Source: Ruegeria aquimaris
GTDB taxonomy: Bacteria; Pseudomonadota; Alphaproteobacteria; Rhodobacterales; Rhodobacteraceae
Length of the DNA: 64,000 nucleotides
Direction: 5' to 3'
NCBI RefSeq assembly: GCF_025751555.1
Contig: NZ_JAOWLB010000017.1
Span: 1-64,000, forward strand
The notes under the pieces were generated by a model that was not told where the DNA came from, made no database searches, and saw only the letters and a list, made by a program, of their open reading frames with translations. How positions within the stretch are numbered: the stretch's first letter is position 1; every line of letters starts with the position of its first letter. Of the stretch, positions 41,683-50,215 are shown one piece after another. A program made the translations under genes and the position numbers.

Positions 41683-41925
41683 ATGCCAAACGTCCACCTG
41701 ACCGAACCGATGCAGAAATATGTGCAGGCGCAGATCGAGTCCGGCGCTTACGCCAATCTGAGCGAAGTCGTGCGCGCCGGCGTGAGGATGCTGATGGAGA
41801 AGGACGGCGCGCGGCAGTTCTACGCCCTAAAGGCCGACCTCGAGATGGCAGCCACCCTGGCCGAAAATGGAGACTTCGCCGAGTTCGATGCCCAAGCCTT
41901 CGAACCGGATGCGTTTGATCGCTGA
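41683..41925 (+). CDS. parD: ParD-type antitoxin
   Basis: An 80-residue ribbon-helix-helix antitoxin: NVHLTEPMQKYVQAQIESGAYANLSEVVRAGVRML fits the ParD/CopG pattern, with an acidic disordered C-terminus (DFAEFDAQAFEPDAF) that wraps the toxin. It represses its own operon. It is followed after 5 bp by parE. Confidence 0.9.
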   Translation: MPNVHLTEPMQKYVQAQIESGAYANLSEVVRAGVRMLMEKDGARQFYALKADLEMAATLAENGDFAEFDAQAFEPDAFDR

Positions 41926-41930
41926 CCCGC

Positions 41931-42251
41931 ATGACTATTCGGCTTTCCAGTCGGGCCACGTCCGACCTTGAAGAGATCCGTGCCTACACAGTCGAGACCT
42001 GGGGGAGGGACCAATGGCTCGTCTATTACCGCCAGTTGGTCACCGCCTTCGAGCGGATCACCGGGGATCCCGACCGGGGTCGGGACAGGAGTCTCTTCGT
42101 CCCCGGGATGCGGTCCGTCAACTGCCAGCGTCACGTGATCTTCTACAAGCGTCTCGATGTGGCGGAAGGCGCGGCAGTCATCCTGCGCATCGTGCACCAG
42201 CGCCGCAACATGCCCGCGCTCGTCTACTACGAGGATCTCGACGGCGGATAA
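41931..42251 (+). CDS. parE: ParE-type toxin
   Basis: A 106-residue RelE/ParE-fold toxin. It starts IRLSSRATSDLEEIRAYTVETWG, has FVPGMRSVNCQRHVIFYKR in the core and ends VILRIVHQRRN. ParE toxins usually poison DNA gyrase. Inserted between two divergent promoter elements of T4SS genes, it likely stabilises the plasmid. Confidence 0.9.
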   Translation: MTIRLSSRATSDLEEIRAYTVETWGRDQWLVYYRQLVTAFERITGDPDRGRDRSLFVPGMRSVNCQRHVIFYKRLDVAEGAAVILRIVHQRRNMPALVYYEDLDGG

Positions 42252-42265
42252 GCCCATGCGTTTCC

Positions 42266-42544
42266 TCATTCCAATAGCTCGACTAGTCTTCCATAGTCTT
42301 CACTGACCTCGCGCGCCTCCTGAAACGCGCGGGCGCGCTCGGCATCAAGACAGCGGAAGTAGTCCTGGATGTCGGCGATGTAGCCCTCAAAATCAGAACG
42401 CAACAGATCGGCATGGGCACGCATGTCTTCTTGCGACTGAGGCAAGAACGGTCGTTCGGGAGGTACGCAATCTGCCGCCGCGGCTATCGGCATGCTTCCA
42501 AGCAGGAACGCGAACAGCAACGGTGCGTTGCGCGCAATAAACAA
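42266..42544 (-). CDS. Small exported hypothetical protein
   Basis: A 92-residue protein. A hydrophobic signal (APLLFAFLLGSMPIAAA) is followed by an acidic helical domain with two Cys (ADCVPPERP, YFRCLDAERARAF). The TTG at 42544 is used, although AAGGAG is spaced better for an in-frame CTG two codons upstream. Similar short secreted proteins accompany alphaproteobacterial virB loci. Function unknown. Confidence 0.5.
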   Translation of the reverse strand: MFIARNAPLLFAFLLGSMPIAAAADCVPPERPFLPQSQEDMRAHADLLRSDFEGYIADIQDYFRCLDAERARAFQEAREVSEDYGRLVELLE

Positions 42545-42642
42545 GCGCAGGGCAAAACTCCTTTGCCGCCTTTAAGATTATCATTCTGTCGGCTATCACC
42601 GTTATCGGAGCAAGGCGAACTTCGTCAACACGTTATTATTGT

Positions 42643-42673
42643 CTTGCTATCATTAATGTTGTTTTGTATCGCT
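42643..42673 (+). repeat. 31-bp promoter-like repeat, copy B (virB side)
   Basis: TTGCTA, a 17-bp spacer containing CATTAATG, TATCGC: a plausible promoter about 65 bp before the first gene of the virB unit. It is the inverted twin of 41248-41278, with one mismatch in 31 bp. Confidence 0.7.
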
Positions 42674-42738
42674 CACGGTGTTGCGACCCCGTGGGCCTGA
42701 TACTGCACCCAGGCAGAACAAGGACCCAAGGGAAGGCC

Positions 42739-43065
42739 ATGATAGAAGAAGCCCCGAATGTGGTTACAGAAGACGGACTGCGCGGCTTGCTCGCCGAGGG
42801 CTACCTCATTGAGGTGGTCTGCAAGGAGAGAGCAGAGAAGCGCCATAACAGCTGGTACGGCTCGTGGGTCATCCGCGCCGTCGCCACTGATGGGCGTGAC
42901 GATAAGATGCTCGTCACCAGCCGAAGCGTCCTCAAGCTCCGCGACTTCAGAACCATCGTTGGCCTTGTCAGTTTCCTGGCCGACATGGGCTGTACGACCG
43001 CTAGCATCCCACTTGAAGAAGGTGGCCGCGAGCGCCACGCCGCGCCTCCGGTCAAAGGCAGCTGA
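42739..43065 (+). CDS. Conserved hypothetical, first gene of virB operon
   Basis: A 108-residue soluble protein (MIEEAPNVVTEDGLRGLLAEG). It has a short conserved-looking core (SWYGSWVIRAVATDGRD, RSVLKLRDFRTIVGLVSFL). The ATG at 42739 follows AAGGGAAGG. Its 3' end overlaps the virB1 frame by about 44 bp, so it is part of the virB transcript. Perhaps a regulator; no domain recognised. Confidence 0.6.
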   Translation: MIEEAPNVVTEDGLRGLLAEGYLIEVVCKERAEKRHNSWYGSWVIRAVATDGRDDKMLVTSRSVLKLRDFRTIVGLVSFLADMGCTTASIPLEEGGRERHAAPPVKGS

Positions 43066-43705
43066 CCGCGCGACTGCGCTCGTCGTTGCTTTGGGTACAG
43101 GCGTTTGTTCCGCGCCCCCGGCCCTGGCCGACGGTTTCATCTTTTCGGTTGGTCCAGACGGCCAATTGATTTCCTCTTCTCAAGAGGCAAACGGGCGCCT
43201 TTTTCTCTTCGCAGAACCTCGCGTTCCTGACGCAACGAGCGAGACAGCGATCCCGGCACGATCCGCCGCCCGCGCCACTCCAGAAATCCTCCATGCGATC
43301 GAGACCACGGCTCTGCGGTATGCCGGGCATGGTGCGCTGCGTCGCGCAGGGCTTTCAGTCACTGATTGGGCGCTCCTTTACCGGGCCAATATCGAAGTCG
43401 AGAGCGCATACAATCCGGCTGCACGTAGCCCTGTCGGTGCCATAGGCCTCGGGCAGCTTATGCCAGATACTGCCCGCGACCTCGGCGTCGACCCACATGA
43501 CATTGCGCAGAACCTCGACGGATCAGCCCGCTACTTGCTGATGATGCTCGACCAGTTCGGCGAGGGCTCTCTGGCCCTTGCGGCATACAACGCTGGCCCT
43601 GAGGCGGTCACACGCCACGGCGGCATTCCCCCTTTTCGCGAAACCCAAGGGCATGTGGCCCGTGTGACCGCCGTGTTTGAGCGGCTCAGAGGAGATCTTT
43701 CATGA
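43022..43705 (+). CDS. virB1: VirB1-type lytic transglycosylase
   Basis: A 227-residue exported muramidase. A signal peptide ends at APPALA. The SLT domain includes the catalytic Glu in YRANIEVESAYNP, followed by GAIGLGQLMPDTARDLG and ALAAYNAGPEAV. It opens peptidoglycan for the secretion channel. The GTG at 43022 is inferred from the signal peptide; the start is not certain. It overlaps virB2 by 4 bp. Confidence 0.85.
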   Translation: MAASATPRLRSKAADRATALVVALGTGVCSAPPALADGFIFSVGPDGQLISSSQEANGRLFLFAEPRVPDATSETAIPARSAARATPEILHAIETTALRYAGHGALRRAGLSVTDWALLYRANIEVESAYNPAARSPVGAIGLGQLMPDTARDLGVDPHDIAQNLDGSARYLLMMLDQFGEGSLALAAYNAGPEAVTRHGGIPPFRETQGHVARVTAVFERLRGDLS

Positions 43706-44016
43706 CATCGAGAAAACGTCAAAGCGTGCTCCGCACGCGGGCGATCACCGCGTCCGGCGCGATGGCCCTTATAGTGCTGGCGGGTCCAGCGCTTGCGCAG
43801 AGCATTGACCTCTCGCCGGTGCAGACCCTGCTTCAAGGCATTGTCGATGCGATCACCGGTCCCTTGGGGATCGTGATCGGAACGCTTGCGCTGATCGGGG
43901 TGTTCCTTTCCTGGCTCTTTGGCATCCTCGACTTTCGTCAGGCGCTCTGGGTCGTGGTTGCAATCGCCGGCATCGCCGCAGCACCCACCATCGTCGCCGC
44001 CATCTGGACCACCTGA
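43702..44016 (+). CDS. virB2: VirB2-type pilin
   Basis: A 104-residue TrbC/VirB2 prepilin. A long signal sequence ends at GPALA, then two hydrophobic helices (LGIVIGTLALIGVFLSWLFGIL; VVVAIAGIAAAPTIVAAIW). It forms the conjugative pilus. It overlaps virB1 by 4 bp. Confidence 0.9.
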   Translation: MTSRKRQSVLRTRAITASGAMALIVLAGPALAQSIDLSPVQTLLQGIVDAITGPLGIVIGTLALIGVFLSWLFGILDFRQALWVVVAIAGIAAAPTIVAAIWTT

Positions 44017-44025
44017 GCTCCATCC

Positions 44026-44304
44026 ATGGCTGACCAGTCCCGCGTGTTCATCGGTCTTCTCAGGCCACCCAAGCTGATGGGCTTGCCGATCATGTACGCA
44101 ATGGTCTGGCTCTTCGGCTCGACGCTTCTGTTCCTCTGGGTGCAGAGCTGGGTGGTGGCTGTGTTCGCGGGGCTGGCCTGGCCGGCGCTTTGGAAAGCCG
44201 CGGACTGGGATCCGAACTTCCTCGATGTCCTGGTGATCACCCTGCAGGAAACCCCGCCCACGACGAACCGCAAGCTGCACGGAGGCGACAGCTATGCCCC
44301 GTGA
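44026..44304 (+). CDS. virB3: VirB3-type protein
   Basis: A 92-residue inner-membrane protein with the VirB3 opening VFIGLLRPPKLMGLPIMY and two adjacent helices. It overlaps virB4 by 11 bp. It docks with VirB4 in pilus assembly. Confidence 0.9.
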   Translation: MADQSRVFIGLLRPPKLMGLPIMYAMVWLFGSTLLFLWVQSWVVAVFAGLAWPALWKAADWDPNFLDVLVITLQETPPTTNRKLHGGDSYAP

Positions 44305-46678
44305 TGGAATTGCCGATGAGGTTGAGAACGCCATCGATCCGCTGACCGCGCTACCCGCATGGGTCAAGGGCGAGAAGCGGCTCTCAATGATGCTGCCTTA
44401 TGTGAGCCTCGTGAACGACCGAACGATCCGGACACGCGGCAACGAGCTGATGCAATGCATCCGCCTCGAAGGGGTGAACAGCACCACGAGCGAGGACGGG
44501 CATCTCGACCGGATCGGAGGGTTGCTGGCTGGCATCGTCGCGCAGGTCGGGACCGAGTTCTCATTCTACCTGCACAAGGTCTCGAAAGCGGTCGACGTGA
44601 CCCTGCCGCCCATTCCGGGTGAGGGGTTTTCTGCCGCCGTCGACAAACGATGGCACGCGCATCTCGGCCGCGCGGGCTTGCGCGACAAGACGCTGACCCT
44701 GACGGTGCTGAAGCGACCTGAGACCGGCAGCCGCTTGCCGTTAGGACTTGGGGCGTCTCGCTCGCGACATGCGGCCGACACCACCCGCCGCTTGCGCAAG
44801 CTCGACGAGGTCGTGGGGTTTCTGCTGTCCTCCTTCGACGAGTTGAAGCCCCGCTTGATGGCCGCCAGCAGCGGCAAGCTTCTGGGCTTCCTCGGTTCAC
44901 TCAACACAGGCGAGGAGCACCCGCTCTTCCCCCGGTCGCGCCTCGGTGTGATCGCCGAGGACGTCGCAAATACCCGCGTCACCTTCCGCGGCACGACCAT
45001 CGCACTCTCGGACGGTGCCGTCGGCGACAAGCTCGGGGCGATCTTTGCGGTGAAGAACTACCCCGCCAAGACCGATAGCCTGATGCTCGACGAGTTGAAC
45101 TTGCCCGTCGACATGGTGGTCACGCACTCTTTTGTGCCGATCAACGCCAACATCATGGCGGGCCGGATCAAGCGGCAGCTGCGGCTAATGCAGGCCGCCA
45201 ATGACGGAGCCGTCAGTCTCGCCCAGGAACTGGAACTCGCGCAGGACGATCTGGAATCCAAACGCCTGATCTTCGGCGAGCACCACATGACCGTGGCCGT
45301 CTATGCCCGCACCCAGACGGCGCTTGACGATATCGCGGCCGAAATCCGCAACATCTCCGCCACTTCCGGGATCAACCTGATCTCGGAAGCCTTCGGGGCG
45401 CGGGCGCATTTCATGGCGCAGCATCCCGGGAACACAGGGGCGCGCAGCCGCAAGGCCGCAATCACGAACCACAACTTCGCCGATCTCGCTACCTTCCACC
45501 GCACCCCGCTCGGAAAGACAGGGCGGGAAGTCCCCTGGGGCGTGCCGATCACGCTCTTTCCGACACCCGAGCGCAGTGGTTTTCGCTTCAACTTCCACGA
45601 ACAGGGCGCGCCGGATCGCGAGCCCACGGGAGGCCACACGCTGATCCTCGGCCGTCCCGGCTCCGGCAAATCCGTCCTGGCGGCTTTCCTGATGACCATG
45701 GCACGGCGGGCAGGTGCGCGAGTCTTCGTATTCGACTATCGCGCGGGCATGGAGATGGCCGTCCGCGCGCTCGGCGGCAGCTATTCGACCGTGCGGGCGG
45801 GGCGCCCCACGGGCCTCAATCCGCTCCAGACCGAGATCGACGTGCGGGGCCAGGCATGGCTTGCTGATTGGCTCGCGAGCCTCTTGGAGCGGCGCGATCG
45901 ACCGCTAACCCCGGTTCAGACCAACCGATTGCAGGAAGTCGTGCGCCAGAACGCGAGCGCAGGACATGCGGGCCTACGAAACTGGTCGGATTTCGCCTCG
46001 CTGCTGGTCTCGACCGATGACGAGGGCGATCTCTTCGAGCGTATGCAGGAATGGACGGCCGAGGGTCGCTACGGCTGGATCTTCGGGGCCAATGCCGAGG
46101 ACAGTTTCAGCATCGATGGAGACGTCGCGGGCTTTGACCTCACCGGCATCCTCGATTCCGAGAGCGAGCGGGAACGCATGGCGGTCCTGTCCTACCTCTT
46201 CCGCCGGGTCGAGCGGGTGATCGAGGACCGCAAGCCCACCATCATCGTCATCGACGAGGCATGGAAAGCCCTCGACAACGCCTATTTTGCGGAGCGGCTT
46301 AGCAACTGGCTGGTGACAGCCCGCAAGCAGAACGCCGTCGTCGTGATGATGACGCAATATGCCAGCCAGCTCGAGCGCACGCGCACCGGCAAGACCATCG
46401 TGGAAGCGGTGCCGACCCAGGTGCTCCTGCCCAACATTCGTGCTTCCGCCGCTGACTACGCGATGCTCGGCCTGACCGAGAAAGAGCTCGACGTGCTTCT
46501 GGGCGTCGGCTCGGCCTCGCGGCTCGCGCTTGTACGCGACGACCGTGGTTCCGTCGTGATCGATGCCGATCTCAGCGCGCTCGGCCCGCTCGTGACCATC
46601 CTTGGCGGAATGGAGAAGGGCGAAGCGCTTGTCGGCGCCGATTATCGCGAACGTCCTGATTTCTGGAGAGTGACATGA
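44294..46678 (+). CDS. virB4: VirB4-type ATPase
   Basis: A 794-residue cytoplasmic-face ATPase that powers pilus assembly and substrate transfer. Walker A is GRPGSGKS at about residues 455-462 and Walker B is IIVIDEAWKAL. Conserved TrbE/VirB4 segments include YNAGPE-free N-domain motifs such as FAVKNYPAKT and the arginine-rich LVTARKQNAVVVMMTQYASQLE. Stop and next start overlap by 4 bp. Confidence 0.95.
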   Translation: MPRDGIADEVENAIDPLTALPAWVKGEKRLSMMLPYVSLVNDRTIRTRGNELMQCIRLEGVNSTTSEDGHLDRIGGLLAGIVAQVGTEFSFYLHKVSKAVDVTLPPIPGEGFSAAVDKRWHAHLGRAGLRDKTLTLTVLKRPETGSRLPLGLGASRSRHAADTTRRLRKLDEVVGFLLSSFDELKPRLMAASSGKLLGFLGSLNTGEEHPLFPRSRLGVIAEDVANTRVTFRGTTIALSDGAVGDKLGAIFAVKNYPAKTDSLMLDELNLPVDMVVTHSFVPINANIMAGRIKRQLRLMQAANDGAVSLAQELELAQDDLESKRLIFGEHHMTVAVYARTQTALDDIAAEIRNISATSGINLISEAFGARAHFMAQHPGNTGARSRKAAITNHNFADLATFHRTPLGKTGREVPWGVPITLFPTPERSGFRFNFHEQGAPDREPTGGHTLILGRPGSGKSVLAAFLMTMARRAGARVFVFDYRAGMEMAVRALGGSYSTVRAGRPTGLNPLQTEIDVRGQAWLADWLASLLERRDRPLTPVQTNRLQEVVRQNASAGHAGLRNWSDFASLLVSTDDEGDLFERMQEWTAEGRYGWIFGANAEDSFSIDGDVAGFDLTGILDSESERERMAVLSYLFRRVERVIEDRKPTIIVIDEAWKALDNAYFAERLSNWLVTARKQNAVVVMMTQYASQLERTRTGKTIVEAVPTQVLLPNIRASAADYAMLGLTEKELDVLLGVGSASRLALVRDDRGSVVIDADLSALGPLVTILGGMEKGEALVGADYRERPDFWRVT

Positions 46679-46890
46679 CCCGTACCATCATTCGCAGCGT
46701 CGTGCTGCTCGGGCTCGGCCTGACCCTGACAGCCTGTGCGCAGCATAACCCCGCAGAGGCCAACTGCTTCAATTTTCGCGAGGCTCCTGCGCAGGCAGGG
46801 ACCGCCACCGCCACGATCTCGACCATGGGGGCGGAGGTCACGCGCCGCGACACGGCCTGCGATTTCGTCCTCTTGGGGGCGGGCAGCTGA
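46675..46890 (+). CDS. Small lipoprotein, VirB7-like position
   Basis: A 71-residue lipoprotein with lipobox LTLTAC and a mature part with two further Cys (EANCFNF, DTACDFV). It lies between virB4 and the SLT/VirB5-like gene. Size, lipobox and Cys agree with a VirB7 role (anchoring VirB9 in the outer membrane), but sequence similarity is too weak to be sure. Confidence 0.6.
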   Translation: MTRTIIRSVVLLGLGLTLTACAQHNPAEANCFNFREAPAQAGTATATISTMGAEVTRRDTACDFVLLGAGS

Positions 46891-46894
46891 GCCA

Positions 46895-48061
46895 ATGCGG
46901 ACCTGGCTTCCTCTCTCGATGATCGGCTTTGCACTGGCAGGTCCCACGGCGGGGCCAGCGGTCGCCCAAGGCGTGCCGACCTTCGATCTGCGCCTCTTCG
47001 CAGAGCGGCAGGCCATCCTTGAGCAGACCGATCGGGACCTGGCACTGCAGCAGGACCGGCTAAGCCGCGAGGAGGAACTGGCCGAGATCGAGCGCCAGCA
47101 ACTCGCCTCCCTCGAAGGGCTGATGGATGCCATGTCGCTTGGCGCTGGATACGTGGCCGAAACCGTGGCGGGGCTCGAGGCGGGGCAGGGAGCGGTAGAC
47201 GACGTCGAAAGCGCGGCCGCCAGTCTTTATGCGCCCGAGGACACCAATCCAGCGGCAGCGCGGATGTTCGGCGATGCCCGGGAGGGGATCGAGGAGCTGA
47301 TCATCCGCGCAGCACGCGACACCCATAGTCTGTCCGGGATCGGCCGCGCAGGTCTTTCGCTCGTGCAATGGCGCTGCCTCCTGCAGGCGCTGATCTGGCA
47401 GGAAAGCCGTTTCCAGATCGGGGCACGCTCACCCGTGGGGGCGTTCGGCCTCACCCAGATCATGCCCGGTACCGCAGGCGATCTCGGGATCTACCCGGCC
47501 TATTACGACGATCCCTATCTGCAGGTCACGGGCGGTGCGCGATACCTCGCCCAGATGCTGAACATGTTCGATGGCAACATCATCCATGCGCTCGCCGCCT
47601 ATAACGCCGGTCCGGGCAATGTGCAGGATTATGGCGGTGTGCCGCCCTTCGCGGAAACCCAGCATTATGTCGTGGTGATCCCGCAGCAGTACAACAGCTA
47701 CCTCGCGGCCGTGGGCGGCATCGATGCGCTCGGCACCATCGACCCTGTGCTCCTCGCCAACGCGAGTTTCAGCCTCTCGGCCCATGGCGCCGGGGTCTAT
47801 GGCGATTATTCGCTGGTCTCGGTCCGTGCCGCCGCCCTGCGCGTGCAGGACATCATCACCCGCATCGGTGAGACCGAGGATCTCCACGAGGCCATCGCGC
47901 TCAACACCTATGCCCGGGCCGAACTGGCCCGGCTGGTCGCAATCCGGACCCGGATCAAGGCCGCCCGAACCGAGCCACTCAGTGCCGAGCAGATCGCCTT
48001 GGCGGCGGCCCAGGCTGCCGAGCGGCAATTCATGGATTTCAGTCAGGAGGATTTGCGTTGA
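46895..48061 (+). CDS. Lytic transglycosylase inside a VirB5-like frame
   Basis: A 388-residue exported protein. A signal peptide ends at PAVA, and the mature start AQGVPTFD (24-31) matches the start of the next gene's product (AQGVPTVD). A coiled coil follows (50-75). An SLT domain occupies about 150-275, with catalytic E170 in ALIWQESRF, then GAFGLTQIMPGTAGDLG and AAYNAGPGNV. The C-terminal 60 residues (NTYARAELARLV ... AERQFMDF) again resemble the VirB5 end (AEERRYMDF). This looks like an SLT domain set in a VirB5-type scaffold. It is a second transglycosylase in the operon and may be tethered to the pilus tip. Confidence 0.8.
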   Translation: MRTWLPLSMIGFALAGPTAGPAVAQGVPTFDLRLFAERQAILEQTDRDLALQQDRLSREEELAEIERQQLASLEGLMDAMSLGAGYVAETVAGLEAGQGAVDDVESAAASLYAPEDTNPAAARMFGDAREGIEELIIRAARDTHSLSGIGRAGLSLVQWRCLLQALIWQESRFQIGARSPVGAFGLTQIMPGTAGDLGIYPAYYDDPYLQVTGGARYLAQMLNMFDGNIIHALAAYNAGPGNVQDYGGVPPFAETQHYVVVIPQQYNSYLAAVGGIDALGTIDPVLLANASFSLSAHGAGVYGDYSLVSVRAAALRVQDIITRIGETEDLHEAIALNTYARAELARLVAIRTRIKAARTEPLSAEQIALAAAQAAERQFMDFSQEDLR

Positions 48062-48855
48062 ACCTGCGCCTGCCCCGTTCCCTTTTCGCCGGTAGCATCG
48101 CTCTCGCGCTTGCCCTCAATGTCACCGGACCTGCCGCGGCACAGGGTGTGCCCACGGTGGACACGCAGAACATAGCTCAGGAAATCCGCCAGCTCCAACA
48201 GATGCTGCAGGATTTCGGGATCCAGACCGATCTTCTGGACAATGCGTTGGAGCAACTGGACATGCTGCAAAGCCAGCTCGATCAGCTGAACGAGATGTAT
48301 GCCTCGCTCACCGGGCCGCGCAGCATCCTCGGGCTTGCCATGGGCGGGGACCTCGACACCTTGCTTGAGGCCAACTTCGAAGACATCCCCGGCCTGATCC
48401 GAGGCATCCAGGCGGGCGATTGGAGCGCGCTCATCGGGCCCAATGCCGGGCCCATGCGCACGCAGATGGAACAGGCGCTGGCAAGCGCCGGGTTCGACGA
48501 GGATTCACTCCGCGAGATCGCCACCAGCGGCAATCCGGGCGCCGAAGGCGTGGCCACGCGGGCAACCACAGGTGCTGTGATGTCGGCGGCGGCGCAGAAC
48601 AGCCACGCAGAGGCGGAGCAGTCTCTCGAACGGGTGGAACGTCTGGTCGAGATGATCCCCGACATGGAGGATCTCAAAGCCTCGATGGATCATAACACAC
48701 GCGTCACGGCGGAACTCGCCATCGCCATGACCCGGATGTGGGAGCTGGAAGCGATCCAAACCCTAGGCGCAGGCAATGCAGGCGTGGTTGACGCCGCCAC
48801 CGTTGCCGAAGAACGCCGCTACATGGACTTCACCTTGCCGGATCTTGAGCCATGA
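48058..48855 (+). CDS. virB5: VirB5-type minor pilin
   Basis: A 265-residue exported protein. A signal peptide is followed by AQGVPTVD and a long amphipathic coiled coil (QNIAQEIRQLQQMLQDFG, QLDMLQSQLDQLNEMYASLTGPRS), typical of VirB5/TrbJ. The TTG start overlaps the previous stop (TTGA) and has AGGAGG 8 bp upstream. It sits at the pilus tip. Confidence 0.85.
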   Translation: MNLRLPRSLFAGSIALALALNVTGPAAAQGVPTVDTQNIAQEIRQLQQMLQDFGIQTDLLDNALEQLDMLQSQLDQLNEMYASLTGPRSILGLAMGGDLDTLLEANFEDIPGLIRGIQAGDWSALIGPNAGPMRTQMEQALASAGFDEDSLREIATSGNPGAEGVATRATTGAVMSAAAQNSHAEAEQSLERVERLVEMIPDMEDLKASMDHNTRVTAELAIAMTRMWELEAIQTLGAGNAGVVDAATVAEERRYMDFTLPDLEP

Positions 48856-49517
48856 GTGGGGCAGGGGTGATGACTGCGCGCGAGCTCGTGGAAGAGGAAC
48901 TTGTCTACGGTGCCCTGCGCCGGGAACAGCTTTGGCGGATGATCGGCATTTCCGGGGCAGGCTTTGGCGTATTCGGCTGTTTGACGGCTGCGGCTGTCGC
49001 GCTGATGGTCGAGACGCCGCCTCCCGTGGTTGTCCCCTACGATCCCGCGACCGGGATGGCGCTCCCCAATGCCACGGTTGAAACCGTGTCGCTCGCCGAA
49101 CGGCCTGCCGTGATCGAAGCGCAAATCTACCGCTACATTCTCGACCGCGAAACCTACAACCAGCTCGACAACGATCTTCGCGTCCGCCGTGTCCTCGCAC
49201 AGTCCTCCGGATCGGCCGAAGCCAACATGCGCGCGATGTGGACATCGGGGCAGGACAGCTATCCGCCGACGCGTTACGGGGCTGCGGCCGAGATGGCCGT
49301 TGAGATCGCATCGATCACCCTTATTGGCGATAACCGCGCCCAGGTGCGGCTCAGAAAGCGCCTGACAAGCCCGCAAGGGGTACAGGATGGATCGTTCACT
49401 GCCACGTTGATGTTCGAATTCCGGCCCGAGCGGACCCGCGCGATCGACGATGTTTGGCAAAACCCTTTCGGCTTCACCGTTACCCAATATGCCATCCGAT
49501 CGGACCGTTCCGAATGA
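48852..49517 (+). CDS. virB8: VirB8-type assembly factor
   Basis: A 221-residue bitopic protein with an N-terminal cytoplasmic part, one helix (ISGAGFGVFGCLTAAAVALM) and a periplasmic NTF2-like domain (RYILDRETYNQLDNDLR, RTRAIDDVWQNPFGFTVTQY). It is central to T4SS assembly. Overlaps virB5 by 4 bp and virB9 by 4 bp. Confidence 0.92.
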   Translation: MSGAGVMTARELVEEELVYGALRREQLWRMIGISGAGFGVFGCLTAAAVALMVETPPPVVVPYDPATGMALPNATVETVSLAERPAVIEAQIYRYILDRETYNQLDNDLRVRRVLAQSSGSAEANMRAMWTSGQDSYPPTRYGAAAEMAVEIASITLIGDNRAQVRLRKRLTSPQGVQDGSFTATLMFEFRPERTRAIDDVWQNPFGFTVTQYAIRSDRSE

Positions 49518-50215
49518 CTAGCACTCCAATCTCTGCGCTGCTGGCCGCCAGTATTCTCGCGTTCGCGGGAACGACTGCTTTGGCCGAAACTACGCCCCGT
49601 CCAGGTTCTCATGACAATCGCGTGCGCGTCGCGACCTGGACTGAAGGCCAGGTTTACCGTGTCGTCACGACTCTGACCCGCGTCACCACAGTCGAATTCG
49701 GTGAGGGTGAAACCATCCGCTCGATCATCGCCGGCGATACGGTCGGGTTTCAATTCGACGGTGTCCCGGGTGGCCGTGCCTTCGCCATCAAGCCAACAGC
49801 ATCTGGCGTCGCCACCAACATCACCGTCTACACCAACCGTCGCTCCTACTACTTCCATGTCGCCGAAGCCCGGGAGACGCCGCATTATGTCGTTCAGTTC
49901 CGCTATCCTGAAAACCACGTGCAACCCACCAGGGCGGTTGCGGCCGATGCGCCGAATGCGAACTATGCGGTCAGCGCCCGAGAAGAGTTCACGCCGACGG
50001 CCATCTGGGATGATGGTACCTTCACGTATTTCCGGTTCGCACGGAATGCGCCGGTGCCCGCCATCTTCCGTTATTCGAACGGCAGGGAACGCGCGGTGAA
50101 CAGCCAAGCCTTGAGTAACGGCGTCATCCGCGTGTCCGGCGTCAACCTACAATGGGTCCTTCGCCTTGGCGAAGAGGTGGTTTGCGTCCAGGACGCAGGA
50201 CAGGCCACATCATGA
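49514..50215 (+). CDS. virB9: VirB9-type outer-membrane core protein
   Basis: A 233-residue exported protein. A signal peptide ends at TTALA. VRVATWTEGQVYRVVTTL, TNITVYTNRRSYYFHV and DGTFTYFRFARNAPVPAIF are VirB9/CagX landmarks. It forms the outer core with VirB10 and a lipoprotein. The start at 49514 overlaps virB8 by 4 bp. Confidence 0.93.
   Translation: MTSTPISALLAASILAFAGTTALAETTPRPGSHDNRVRVATWTEGQVYRVVTTLTRVTTVEFGEGETIRSIIAGDTVGFQFDGVPGGRAFAIKPTASGVATNITVYTNRRSYYFHVAEARETPHYVVQFRYPENHVQPTRAVAADAPNANYAVSAREEFTPTAIWDDGTFTYFRFARNAPVPAIFRYSNGRERAVNSQALSNGVIRVSGVNLQWVLRLGEEVVCVQDAGQATS

Noticed and set aside
41384-41683. 99-codon open frame before parD
   Set aside because: Composition is atypical, no ribosome site, and it runs into the parD control region.
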